From: Pseudoalteromonas luteoviolacea
Lineage (GTDB): Bacteria > Pseudomonadota > Gammaproteobacteria > Enterobacterales > Alteromonadaceae
Length of the DNA stretch: 64,000 nucleotides
Direction: 5' to 3'
Assembly (NCBI RefSeq): GCF_021654285.1
Contig: NZ_JAKFZS010000001.1
Location: 124,001 to 188,000, forward strand
Shown here piece after piece: positions 10,701 through 19,805 of this stretch. Both the position numbers and the translations under genes were made by a program. Each line of letters begins with the position of its first letter. Position 1 is the first letter of the stretch. The notes beneath the pieces are model-generated. The model searched no databases, was not told where the DNA came from, and saw only the letters and a list, made by a program, of their open reading frames with translations.

Positions 10701-11007
10701 ATAAGCGATGTTGGGGGTCTAGCAGTTCCGCTTCACGCGGCGAAATATTAAAAAATTCTGCATCAAAATTTTCAACATTATCCAGCATGCCTTCTGCAGC
10801 AACAAACTTCTCATTTTCCAGTAGCGCTGGATTTACACCTTGTTTTAGTAGTGCGTCCGTATCAAAGTAGGTGATGGACTCAACACCATTCTCTAAATTT
10901 TCCCAAAACTTTTCTATTGTATTTGCGCCAGGAAACCGACCATTCATAGCGATGATCGCAATATCATCCTGGTAATCTTCTAAGTTTATATTGTTGTTAT
11001 TTTCCAT
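7705..11007 (-). CDS. Type I PKS module: KS-AT-ACP
   Basis: This is a 1100-residue modular polyketide synthase. The ketosynthase (about 14-440) has nucleophile Cys186 in NTLCSSSL, where DTACSSSL is canonical, plus His322 (EAHGTGT) and His362 (NIGHL). The acyltransferase (about 538-830) has GQGSQ at 545-549, catalytic Ser636 in GHSIGEY, and HAFHS at 732-736, which is typical of malonyl-CoA-selective ATs. The carrier domain near the C terminus has MGGNS with Ser1041. There is no ketoreductase, dehydratase, enoylreductase or methyltransferase, so the module should leave a beta-keto group unless something acts in trans. An approximately 130-residue, low-complexity, acidic linker separates AT and ACP. 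The start overlaps the end of the upstream PKS by 11 bp, so translation is probably coupled. Confidence 0.94.
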   Translation of the reverse strand: MENNNNINLEDYQDDIAIIAMNGRFPGANTIEKFWENLENGVESITYFDTDALLKQGVNPALLENEKFVAAEGMLDNVENFDAEFFNISPREAELLDPQHRLFLEVAWELMEKAGYRSEKEAGPVGVYCGAGASSYLSRNLMTHPEFIADVGTFKTSLATGQDFVATRASYKMGFTGPSINVNTLCSSSLVAVHYAREALLAYQCDMAIAGGVTISCSREDALFYQEGGIGAFDGHCRAFDESAAGTVAGNGIAMVALKRCEDAIRDNDQILAIIKGSAINNDGSDKASYTAPSPNGQARAIVEAMDVGDVDPETISYVEAHGTGTNLGDPIEVAGLTRAYRMKTSKTQYCGIGSVKTNIGHLVAAGGVASMIKTVLAMRNRKIPANLNFNAPNPNIDFASSPFYVVDQSQEWKPTGGDVLRAGVSSFGIGGTNAHVVLEEAPAIPKKESPVGQASTVVLSARTPSALAKQKDQLLTFLTDNEGDISLSDLSYTLQVGRKEFEHKTVISCRDVAQLQAALQSNYPMIEDVRAIQAKRDACFMFPGQGSQHLGMGKALYQNNAVFREYITQCQSILSELCELDIVSMLYSAEQDSETASQHLMQTDIAQPTLFCIEYALAKTLMAVGVTPSSFIGHSIGEYVAACLSGVFSLNDAIKLVVHRGKLMQMMPRGSMLSVNMTDAEIKPLLNEKLWHCVQNGEQANIIGGECQDIDELQIQLEQQGVSCVKLHTSHAFHSGMMNKAAEQFEQVLETVTLSRGTIPFISNVDGKWSGERANNKQYWVEHLLSTVRFGDGLATLLQENPELVLLEVGPGHSLCHFAQAQSTASKLQIQTLPHPKQAQDADLTLAMALGKLWAHGVSVDWKKVHHPYLPQRIELPTYPFERQRYWIPAAKAKHAGFELDALISSTEQVEKVEGGVAASQLSITVNAVDGQTLSAEKLSALLNIQQKARAEIDALFGSEYDVESHGVAVRFSEDVSHSEQDDVPSSKRISNANSRPYTSTEYVAPNTDVQKSLVSQWEDVLGYQPVGIRDDFFEMGGNSLMAASLAVRLRKTFALSIPMKELLNSPTIEALSELIENQRWLTTQQGDDAQAEVEEFEL

Positions 11008-14000
11008 GGGATTCTTCCTCTAATAAACGAAGTGCTGCACTGCGCTTTGTTCTGCGTCTTCGTTGTACTTCTTTTTGTTTTGTGGAGCGCTCTTCAACGT
11101 CATTTAGGAGCTCAGAGGCAACATCTGTATGATTTTGGTCAATACGATCTGCAAGTAAGGCGATAGTGGGGTAGTCATATAGCTCAACTACACTGATCTC
11201 TTTTGAATAGTTTGCTTGTACATGCTTATGGATTTGCATGAGTACCAGTGAATTTCCACCTAATTCAAAAAAGTCGTCATTGACACCAACAGACTCTAAA
11301 CCGAGCATCTGAGCCCAAATCTCGGAGATTTGTTTTTGAGTTTCAGTAATTGCAGGCATGAATTCAGTCGCAATATTCGGTCTGGGCTGCAATTTGCCTG
11401 TATTTACAGAAAGCTGGCTTTGATCCATCCAATCTGCATAGTCATTTTTGACAAACCGTTCTGAAAATGAAGGTAAGGCCACAATCACGTGCTGTGTTCC
11501 TGCTGCCAAAACTTCTTTAACTGCCTCTATTGCAGCCTCTGGCTCTAAGCCATGAGCTATCTCTTCATACTTACTGACATAAGATGGGGCTTGCTTACTT
11601 TGATGCTCAGAATGCTTATCTGCAAGACTATGTATTCTTTGCATAACAAAGTTCTTAACGTAAGCTAGTAATTTACCGCTGTCGTCATATAGCCCAATAT
11701 TAAAACTAATCACATCTGATTGTTGCCCTGTCATAGGGATCAGTTCAGCATGAGAATAAAGGACATTTGGAAGCGCGTCATACACATCAAGTTCACCGAC
11801 ACTCACAGGAATAAATAAGCCTGATTCCACAAATGGCCTGAAAAATGACAAGGCGCAGTCCAACATAGATGGGTGTAACTTAAAACGCGCTAAATCATCT
11901 ATAAACTTGTCAGCTAGTGTCAGTTTGGCCACCGCACGATTCTCATTTAACCAGACATCATTAAATAAGTCCCAACGCTGTCCATACTTCATTAAACGCT
12001 CCCTTTCACTTTGCTCTAGGGCATCAGCCATGGCAAGCTCACCTAAATGGCTCGCACCTTGTATGTCTGTCAAATGTCGTAAATACGCGGTAGGTTCGGG
12101 AGATACTTGTGTCCTTTGCGCTTTTTCTTGACGCCCAATTTGACCTTGGGCATGAACACGCCACACCTGCTCTTGTAGGTGGTAGCTTCCCACTTCAAAT
12201 GTATATGCGCCATTATCACCTGGTTTAAAAACAGTATAAACATCTGCTTGCTCACCGGCATTTAATGCCAATGGCATCAAAAAGTATACATTTTGAATTG
12301 TCGCTTGCTGTTTCCCACTGAGAATCTCATAGCCTGCGCGCGCCATATCAAGATAACTGGTACCTGGCACTGTTGGTTGCTCTATGACTTCATGTTCATG
12401 GAGCACCCATAACGACTCAGCCGCAAAGCACTTCTTAAAACACTTTATTTGGGGCTGATCTATAACCTGATCTCCCAACAGTGGATGCACATCATGTTGA
12501 ATTAACTTTTGACCACCATTGTGGGCATTGTAAGCCATACCAGAGCTTTTCCAAGCATCCCAATCTATGGCAAAGACATTTGCGATACCTCGCGATTCCG
12601 CTTCTTTGGCTAATAAGCTTAAATAAGCATTCGCCGAGGTATATTCACATTGCCCCGGACCGCCGAGCACCCCAGTAACAGATGAAAAGAAGATGACAAA
12701 ATCCAATTGCTGTTGTTGCGCGTATGAGACCATCTTTTGAGCTGTTGCGATTTTAACCTTGACGACATCAGATAACTCATTGCTGGGCATTCTATGAATT
12801 AACGTTTCCCCTGGTAAACCAGCGGTATGTAATACCCCATCAACATGACCAAAGCGCTCGGTTGCTTTGAGATAAACCTGATCAAAACTAGTAGAAATCG
12901 TGAAATCAGCCTCAACAGTCAGCACTTCTCCGCCTTTGTCCCTGATTTTATCAACTAACGGATCACGTGACCTGTTCCATCTTGAACATAAAACTAATTT
13001 AGCAGAAAAGTGTTCAGCCAAGAATGTAGCAAGGTGTGCACCTACCCCACCAAAGCCGCCGGTTATAATATACACGCCGTTTTGCTTTATTTGTCTCATA
13101 GGAGGTGCAAACTCCGAGATACGTTCTTCTTGGTAATCTTGCTCCCAAATATATCGACCCCGTAGTGCAGTCACAAAGGGTAATGTGGGATTCAAGCATG
13201 CCTCAACAATGGTATTAACTTGCGCAGTCAATTCCTTACTATCTATATCAATAAGATGACACTTAACACGCTCTACTTCCTGCTGCAGTACTCTTAATGG
13301 ACCAAACAGTAAGCCCGAATTGGCATCCAAAACCTCAGTGCCATTGGCTTGAGCCAATCCTTGCGTTAAACAGATCAAAGACAAGGTTTTATCGAATTCA
13401 AACTCAGATATTGCTTGTCCAAATGACACTAGATTTAAGTGATCTTTGTACGCATTGCTCGCGCCAAAATATTCGGGGATATACAAAATAACATCAGGTA
13501 ACTGTTTTACTTTAGAGAGCGCGCCCAGCATGTCGTTAAAATCAGATGCAATATCCTTCCCTAAAACAAAGTGCTCACTAGAATCTTGCTGATATGTTTC
13601 CCCTAATTCAGCGCAAACGCATTGACCAGTCAACTCACTGAAAAGATCAATAAATGGCGACATATCTTGAGCACGAGATGCGATTAATAGCATGTTGGGC
13701 TTACTGTCACGATCTAATGAAGTGCGTAATTCGCGTTTATCTTTTCGAGTCCAAGCTTCTGTAAAATACATTTGATCACTATCGTTTGACGTCGCTCCCT
13801 GCAACGAAGGAGATGGCAACAAATTTCGCTCAAATGGGTGAGGAGGTATCCAGATTGCCTTACCTGTAACAGGTTGCAGCATATGCCACTGAATATCCAC
13901 GCCCGATACAAATAAGTTTGCTATTGCCACGGCAAACCCATGACTAACTTTCGGCCGCTTTTCTGAATTAGCAATAGATAATACTGTCGAGTTACTCCCA

Positions 14001-16444
14001 TTCACATTTCGCTCAACGAGCTTTTGTAAAACACTTTGCGGCCCTATCTCAAGTAACGTTGCAGGCCCTTCTGCCAGAATACAATTAATGCCTTTATGAA
14101 AATTAACTGTGTTACGTAAGTGTGATACCCAATATTCAGGATCGACAACTTGTTCTGGTCGGATCCAATCACCAGTCAAATTTGAAACAATGGGAATGCG
14201 ATTCGGTTGAAGGTCAAAATCCGCCAGCACTGCTTTAAACTGAGCCAGTATGGGATCCATTAAGCTTGAGTGGAAAGCACCGGATGTTGTGATAGGGAAA
14301 AATCCAATGTCGTCGTTCTCAAGTCGCTGGCACAATAAACTTATTTGTGTTTCAGAGCCCGAAATCACATAATTATCGTTGCCATTATGTGCAGCAATTG
14401 CAGCCCCTTCTGGTAGCCTACTTTTTAACGCAGCTTCTTCGAGCATAACAGCAATCATGCAACCTTTTTCTGTCGCCTGCATTAAACGACCTCGCTCGGC
14501 GATCAGCCTGATCCCTTGCTCCACCGTAAATACATCAGCTAAACAAGCTGCCACATATTCTCCGAGACTATGCCCAATCATACTGCTGGGCGTCACACCT
14601 GTGTGCATCAATAAGCGTGCTGCCGCATACTCATAAATAAATAAACACAGTTGAGCAACATCCGTGCGGTCTATATCTGCATTTTGGACTTTGTCAGGTG
14701 CAATTAATAGGTCTTTGATTGGTGCATCCGAAAACTGTGCTGCGATAACCACACACTTATCAATAATCCCCCTAAAATAAGGATATTGTTGATACAAATT
14801 CTGGGCCATACCCACATGCTGACTACCTTGACCTGTAAACATGAAATGGACTGAGCTTGTTTGCGTATTCAAAGGAGAAACGGACACCAACTCTTGCTTA
14901 TCTTCATTTAAGACGAGTGCGCCTCGGACTTCATATTGGGCTCTTTTGCGCAGCAATGTATAGTAGGCATCTGCGATTGTTGCATCACTTTGCATTAGAT
15001 ATTCTGATAGCTCTTCGAGCTTTCTTGACACTGCGCCCGCATCCCGAGCAGAAACAGGTATCACAATAGGGTGAGCTTTATTTAACACCTGCTCGCCATT
15101 ACATGCTTCATCCATATCATCCATATGCATTTGGTTGAGTATCAGGTGCGCATTGGTACCACCGATCCCAAAAGAGCTAACGGCTGCATTTAACCCATGG
15201 TCATGGTGCCATGACATCACCTCAGTAATCGGCTTTATCGTGTCGCCTAATGCCGCACATTTTGAATTAGGCGTGGTAAAGTGCAGTGTAGGAGGCAACG
15301 TTTTATGAAAAATAGATAAGGCGACTTTCAATAGACCCGCCATGCCAGCAGCGGTATCGAGATGACCAAGATTACTTTTAACTGAACCAACCAGCAATGG
15401 CTGTTTTTGGCTGGGTGAATAAGACTGCTCAAGCGCTGTAATTTCAATCGGATCACCAAGATTAGTCCCAGTGCCGTGAGCTTCAATATAGCTAACATGC
15501 GCTGGGTCAATATCAGCAATACTTAAAGCCGCTTCGATAACTTCCTGCTGCCCCTGCACACTCGGTGCTGTGTAACCGACTTTATCATCTCCATCATTAT
15601 TGATTGCCGATCCTTTGATGACACAATAAACTCTATCGCCGTCACGGACAGCATCCTCTAGCCTTTTCAATACCACAAACCCTGCACCATCGCTCAGTAC
15701 AGTGCCTTTAGCCTTATCATCAAACGGGCGACAATGACCATCTGGTGACAAAATCATCCCCTCTTGGTAAACATAACCTTGTTTATCCGGCTCCGATTGC
15801 TCTGGGTTCGTTGACATCGACACACTGCCAGCTAATGCCATATCACAATCACCAGATAATAGCCCTTGTATCGCGTGGTGAACCGAAACCAACCCAGTCG
15901 AACATGCAGTTTGCAAAGTGACCGCAGGCCCTTTTAAACCAAGCAAATAAGCCAAACGAGAGTTAAAAAAGTCCCGATTGATCAGATTAATAGTTTCATA
16001 CGCAGCAACGCCACCTTGCGTAGCATGATCCTTAAATTGAGATGCCCATAAAGTATTTAGTGAGGCTCCACCATAGATACCAGTCAATGAACCTTTAACC
16101 GAGTCTGCATATCCAGCATCCTCTAGTGCATGCCACGCACACTCATGATAAATCCTAAGTTGAGGATCCATCAAAATCGCTTCTCGTTCACTATATCCAA
16201 AAAATGCAGCATCAAAGCTTGTTGCATCATCAATAATACCTTTAGCACGCACATAGTCAGGGTTATTTATTAAGGATTCGCTCACACCTGCATCAACTAA
16301 CTCTTGCTCTGAAAAGTGTCTTATCGACTCTCTTGCTGCCAGCAAATTTTGCCAATATTGGTTAATATTCTGCGCGTCAGGAAAGCGGCAAGACATACCG
16401 ATAATCGCGATTTCCGAACCATTAATACTGTGCATATTACTCAT
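10997..16444 (-). CDS. Type I PKS module: KS-AT-KR-DH-ACP (KR before DH)
   Basis: This is an 1815-residue polyketide synthase. The KS (about 10-440) has Cys181 (TACSTGL), His323 and His361. The AT (about 532-820) has Ser626 in GHSLGEY and GAFHS at 722-726, so malonyl-CoA is the likely extender. A ketoreductase (about 915-1310, structural plus catalytic halves) has the NADPH loop TGGFGGVG at 1128-1135, Ser1254/1255, Tyr1268 and Asn1272. A dehydratase hot-dog region follows at about 1335-1605. His1351 is in place in the HxxxGxxxxP motif, but the Gly is Glu1355. In the second half (HPSMLDCALS) Asp1529 is kept while the usual Gln/His four residues later is Ser1533. The ACP has Ser1732. Having KR before DH is the reverse of the usual modular order. 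If both work, glycine plus malonate becomes a 4-aminocrotonyl-type unit. The gene overlaps the upstream NRPS by 8 bp. Confidence 0.93.
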   Translation of the reverse strand: MSNMHSINGSEIAIIGMSCRFPDAQNINQYWQNLLAARESIRHFSEQELVDAGVSESLINNPDYVRAKGIIDDATSFDAAFFGYSEREAILMDPQLRIYHECAWHALEDAGYADSVKGSLTGIYGGASLNTLWASQFKDHATQGGVAAYETINLINRDFFNSRLAYLLGLKGPAVTLQTACSTGLVSVHHAIQGLLSGDCDMALAGSVSMSTNPEQSEPDKQGYVYQEGMILSPDGHCRPFDDKAKGTVLSDGAGFVVLKRLEDAVRDGDRVYCVIKGSAINNDGDDKVGYTAPSVQGQQEVIEAALSIADIDPAHVSYIEAHGTGTNLGDPIEITALEQSYSPSQKQPLLVGSVKSNLGHLDTAAGMAGLLKVALSIFHKTLPPTLHFTTPNSKCAALGDTIKPITEVMSWHHDHGLNAAVSSFGIGGTNAHLILNQMHMDDMDEACNGEQVLNKAHPIVIPVSARDAGAVSRKLEELSEYLMQSDATIADAYYTLLRKRAQYEVRGALVLNEDKQELVSVSPLNTQTSSVHFMFTGQGSQHVGMAQNLYQQYPYFRGIIDKCVVIAAQFSDAPIKDLLIAPDKVQNADIDRTDVAQLCLFIYEYAAARLLMHTGVTPSSMIGHSLGEYVAACLADVFTVEQGIRLIAERGRLMQATEKGCMIAVMLEEAALKSRLPEGAAIAAHNGNDNYVISGSETQISLLCQRLENDDIGFFPITTSGAFHSSLMDPILAQFKAVLADFDLQPNRIPIVSNLTGDWIRPEQVVDPEYWVSHLRNTVNFHKGINCILAEGPATLLEIGPQSVLQKLVERNVNGSNSTVLSIANSEKRPKVSHGFAVAIANLFVSGVDIQWHMLQPVTGKAIWIPPHPFERNLLPSPSLQGATSNDSDQMYFTEAWTRKDKRELRTSLDRDSKPNMLLIASRAQDMSPFIDLFSELTGQCVCAELGETYQQDSSEHFVLGKDIASDFNDMLGALSKVKQLPDVILYIPEYFGASNAYKDHLNLVSFGQAISEFEFDKTLSLICLTQGLAQANGTEVLDANSGLLFGPLRVLQQEVERVKCHLIDIDSKELTAQVNTIVEACLNPTLPFVTALRGRYIWEQDYQEERISEFAPPMRQIKQNGVYIITGGFGGVGAHLATFLAEHFSAKLVLCSRWNRSRDPLVDKIRDKGGEVLTVEADFTISTSFDQVYLKATERFGHVDGVLHTAGLPGETLIHRMPSNELSDVVKVKIATAQKMVSYAQQQQLDFVIFFSSVTGVLGGPGQCEYTSANAYLSLLAKEAESRGIANVFAIDWDAWKSSGMAYNAHNGGQKLIQHDVHPLLGDQVIDQPQIKCFKKCFAAESLWVLHEHEVIEQPTVPGTSYLDMARAGYEILSGKQQATIQNVYFLMPLALNAGEQADVYTVFKPGDNGAYTFEVGSYHLQEQVWRVHAQGQIGRQEKAQRTQVSPEPTAYLRHLTDIQGASHLGELAMADALEQSERERLMKYGQRWDLFNDVWLNENRAVAKLTLADKFIDDLARFKLHPSMLDCALSFFRPFVESGLFIPVSVGELDVYDALPNVLYSHAELIPMTGQQSDVISFNIGLYDDSGKLLAYVKNFVMQRIHSLADKHSEHQSKQAPSYVSKYEEIAHGLEPEAAIEAVKEVLAAGTQHVIVALPSFSERFVKNDYADWMDQSQLSVNTGKLQPRPNIATEFMPAITETQKQISEIWAQMLGLESVGVNDDFFELGGNSLVLMQIHKHVQANYSKEISVVELYDYPTIALLADRIDQNHTDVASELLNDVEERSTKQKEVQRRRRTKRSAALRLLEEESHGK

Positions 16445-19400
16445 TGATATTTTTCCTTCTTTGTCGACGCTTATCCAGGTCCGGCCTGCGTCTTTTTGAT
16501 GCTCGAGGTGACGACTCTTGCTCGCTCGTTTGGCTAGCTAAAAATGTAGAGAGCTTGGTTACTGTTGGATACTGAAATAGGTCTACGACATCGATGTTCA
16601 CTGATAACGTCTGATTTACCATCGTACGTATGGCGAGCATGTCATTGGATGAGGCTCCAACATCAAAGAAATTGTCGTCGTAGGAGAACGCAGAGTGAGC
16701 AATTGTTTGCGACACAATGGCAAATATTGATTGCTGTGTTTTATTGCCCTCAGTCTGTAAACTCCCCCCAGTCGAAGCCGCCGTATTTAACATCAGTTTT
16801 GGTAACATGCCAATGTCCGTTTTTCCACTGGGTGTCAATGGCATCTCTGTCAAGTGTTGCACATAAGCCGGTACCATATAACTCGGTAATACTGCACTTA
16901 GATGCGCTTTTACTGCGGCAACAGATAATGACTCATCTCCAGTATAATACGCGACCAATACAGCTTCTTCATGGCCAATAATGGACGTCGTCACAACTGC
17001 ATCATCAACTCCTGAGAATGTTTTCAATACTGTAGATATTTCTTCCGGCTCTATGCGGTATCCGTTTACTTTTACTTGTCGATCAGAGCGACCAGCAAAC
17101 TCAAGCTTACCCTCTGTTGTCCATCTAGCTATGTCACCCGTTTTATAATATTTCCCTTGGACATCAATAAAGGCCGAGTCACTTTTAGCATCATCATGCA
17201 AATACCCTTCAGATAAACCAACGCCAGATAAATATAAGTCTCCAAAGCTGCCAACGGGTAAAGTTTGAAGATGTCTGTCCAATACATGAGCCTGCATATT
17301 CGCCAATGGCTGTCCAATACAGTTATAATCGAAGGAGTGGCTCACATTGGCCATCGTAGCCCATATCGTCGCTTCGGTAGGACCGTACATGTTCCAAAGC
17401 ACCGCAACCTTTTTCCCAAGATTATCAGCAAGATCTCGAGATAAGGCTTCTCCACCAACATAAGCTATTAATTCAGGGTTTCCCTGCCAACCTCCCGCTA
17501 AAAGCAATTTCCAACTACTCGGCGTTAATTGCGCTCGAGTGATTGATGAGGCATTCAATAATGTAATGACTTCACCAATGCCATCTCTCAAAGGTTTCTC
17601 AAAAATGGTAACACGCGCACCACTCGTCAAAGGCCACAATAGCTCCATAATTGATATATCGAAGCTCATGGGCGTGACGGCTAAAAAGTTGTCTTTATTG
17701 TCAAGCGGGCTCGTTTGACTCATTGCATGACAAAAATTAATCAGTGCTCTGTGACTAACTTTAACGCCTTTAGGTTTGCCTGTTGAGCCTGAGGTATATA
17801 TGACATAAGCCAACCCTGTGAATGCAGAAAAGTCTTCATTGAGAGGGCGTAATCCAGCGCACTCAACTAAACTTGTTATAACTTGATGATAGTCAACAAT
17901 CGTTAGAGTTTGCTGTTGACTCTGCCATGCACTTGAATTTTCAGAAATAACTACGCTAAGTCCTGAGTGTGCAACCATATACTCAAGCCTGCCAGCTGGG
18001 TAACTTGGGTCGAGAGGAACAAACGCAGCCCCTGTTAATAATATGGCTAGCTGCGAAATGACAATGCCTGTACCTCGTTCAAGGTGAATACCAATTAAAT
18101 CCCCAGGTTTAACTCCTTGAATTTGTAAATGCTCAGCTAAAGCGTGCGCGCGGTTTATTAACTGGCGATATGTCACTTGCTGACCGTGACTTTCCAAAGC
18201 CACACGTTCCGGATACTTTTGAGCTTCAGCAAACACTAACTCAGCAAAATGACAATACTGGTTATCTTGCAGTTCCGTACTATTCCAGCTTTCTAAAAGA
18301 GCGCATTCATGCTGGGTCGTAATGGAATAGGCTTCAATCTTTTTCCTCGGGTTTTCACTTATTTGTTTAAGCAAATCAGTAAATCTAGATTTCAACAAAT
18401 ACATTTCAGCTTCACTGAAATAATCCAAATTGTAATCAAACTGCAGCTGAGTATCTTCGCCTTTGACTCTCCATACCGTCAGGTTCAATGGCAATGTTTG
18501 TGAAAAGTTCGTTTCGTACTCATATTTGGCTTCATGATCACCAAAGAGGATCCCACCATCCACCTCAAGGTAGCTAAAACCCAGAGAATAAGGTGCACTT
18601 TTTCCTTTACTCACTGCTCGTGTGACTTGTCCAACGGGAAAGAGTCGATGCTTCAACGCGGCGCTCATATGCTGTTTTACCTGAGTAAGCACTTCAAAGA
18701 ATGAATCTTCAGCGTTAATGTCTATCGCAAGTAAATTCACATTAATAAACAAGGCCAATGCAGATTTTTCTTTAGCACCTCGTCTGTTATGAGTTGGCAC
18801 ACCCACCACGATTGACTGCTGGCCAGTAAACAAAGCAAAATACACGGCTAACGCTGCTAAAAAGTAACCGTGGGGCGCATCTTGAAAGGCATCATTTGCT
18901 TCGAGTAACGCAGCACATTCTTGGCTATTAAGCTCTACAACCAAGCGACCACTTTTAGGAGCACTTTGTTTTTTTGCAACGTCAGGAAATAAAGGACTCA
19001 CCTTTTTTTCCAACTTATCTTGCCAAAACAGTTTATCCGCCGTGTAGCGTTTTGAGGAGCGATAAGATAAGTCTTTAGTTACTAAATCATTCCAATCGTC
19101 AACGTTCTCACTGGACGCTGTCTGACCATTGTAAAATTTAGCGAGACTCTTTACCCAGTTAGAGAAACCAAACCCATCGTTTACAACATGATGGGCAATC
19201 CCAACATACCAAAATTCACCATCGCCAAGTGCAAGTAAATATGCACGCCATAGCGACCCCTCCGTCAAGGAGAAAGGTTTTTGGAATTGTACATTGATCC
19301 AATGCTGTGCACTTTCTTTGGGGGAAAGCTGGTGGCTAAAGTCAACCATTGGCAATGCTTGCGAAACATCATTATCAAATGATTGCTGTAGCATGTCTCC

Positions 19401-19610
19401 GTTCATATGTAAGCACAGTTGAAACATAGGATGCTGACTCACCAGTAATGCATGTGCCTCTCTCACACGAGGTACATCTATATGTTTCAACCAAATTTTA
19501 CCGCCGATGTTATAGAGCGCTGAATCTCCATAATGTAATTGATCATATAAAATATCTTCCTGCCCCTGAGTCAATGGCAGTTTTTCGTCATTTTTTGTTA
19601 TTGTTACCAT
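16437..19610 (-). CDS. NRPS initiation module: Cstarter-A(Gly-like)-PCP
   Basis: This 1057-residue protein starts directly with a condensation domain (HHVVNDG at 140-146) at residue 10, with no carrier domain or docking region before it. That is the layout of starter C domains, which put a fatty acyl group on the first amino acid of a lipopeptide. The adenylation domain (about 450-940) has YTSGSTGKPKG, YGPTE at 742-746 and Lys930 in A10. The specificity code read by eye is D-I-M-Q-Y-G-M-I-W-K, seven of ten identical to the known glycine code DILQLGLIWK. The carrier domain is odd: DVGASSND with Ser988 in place of the LGGHSL consensus. So the predicted first intermediate is an N-acyl-glycyl thioester passed to the KR/DH PKS. 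The ATG at 19610 has a weak ribosome binding site and follows a 195-bp gap, so an internal promoter is possible. Confidence 0.93.
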   Translation of the reverse strand: MVTITKNDEKLPLTQGQEDILYDQLHYGDSALYNIGGKIWLKHIDVPRVREAHALLVSQHPMFQLCLHMNGDMLQQSFDNDVSQALPMVDFSHQLSPKESAQHWINVQFQKPFSLTEGSLWRAYLLALGDGEFWYVGIAHHVVNDGFGFSNWVKSLAKFYNGQTASSENVDDWNDLVTKDLSYRSSKRYTADKLFWQDKLEKKVSPLFPDVAKKQSAPKSGRLVVELNSQECAALLEANDAFQDAPHGYFLAALAVYFALFTGQQSIVVGVPTHNRRGAKEKSALALFINVNLLAIDINAEDSFFEVLTQVKQHMSAALKHRLFPVGQVTRAVSKGKSAPYSLGFSYLEVDGGILFGDHEAKYEYETNFSQTLPLNLTVWRVKGEDTQLQFDYNLDYFSEAEMYLLKSRFTDLLKQISENPRKKIEAYSITTQHECALLESWNSTELQDNQYCHFAELVFAEAQKYPERVALESHGQQVTYRQLINRAHALAEHLQIQGVKPGDLIGIHLERGTGIVISQLAILLTGAAFVPLDPSYPAGRLEYMVAHSGLSVVISENSSAWQSQQQTLTIVDYHQVITSLVECAGLRPLNEDFSAFTGLAYVIYTSGSTGKPKGVKVSHRALINFCHAMSQTSPLDNKDNFLAVTPMSFDISIMELLWPLTSGARVTIFEKPLRDGIGEVITLLNASSITRAQLTPSSWKLLLAGGWQGNPELIAYVGGEALSRDLADNLGKKVAVLWNMYGPTEATIWATMANVSHSFDYNCIGQPLANMQAHVLDRHLQTLPVGSFGDLYLSGVGLSEGYLHDDAKSDSAFIDVQGKYYKTGDIARWTTEGKLEFAGRSDRQVKVNGYRIEPEEISTVLKTFSGVDDAVVTTSIIGHEEAVLVAYYTGDESLSVAAVKAHLSAVLPSYMVPAYVQHLTEMPLTPSGKTDIGMLPKLMLNTAASTGGSLQTEGNKTQQSIFAIVSQTIAHSAFSYDDNFFDVGASSNDMLAIRTMVNQTLSVNIDVVDLFQYPTVTKLSTFLASQTSEQESSPRASKRRRPDLDKRRQRRKNINE

Positions 19611-19805
19611 TGTTTTATCACTTCTAATCTAAACTCTGGGTTTTGCCCTTATCCAACCCATAAATGCATACTTGAAGAACGGCTTGCTAGTGCACTCGAA
19701 GCTGAATTATCACAACCAAGCACGTCTACTATGCGTAAGCAAAAATCGCATCATGAATACTAAATTCCATGAAATATCTGATGCTATCGCTATTTTTTTA
19801 CCACG

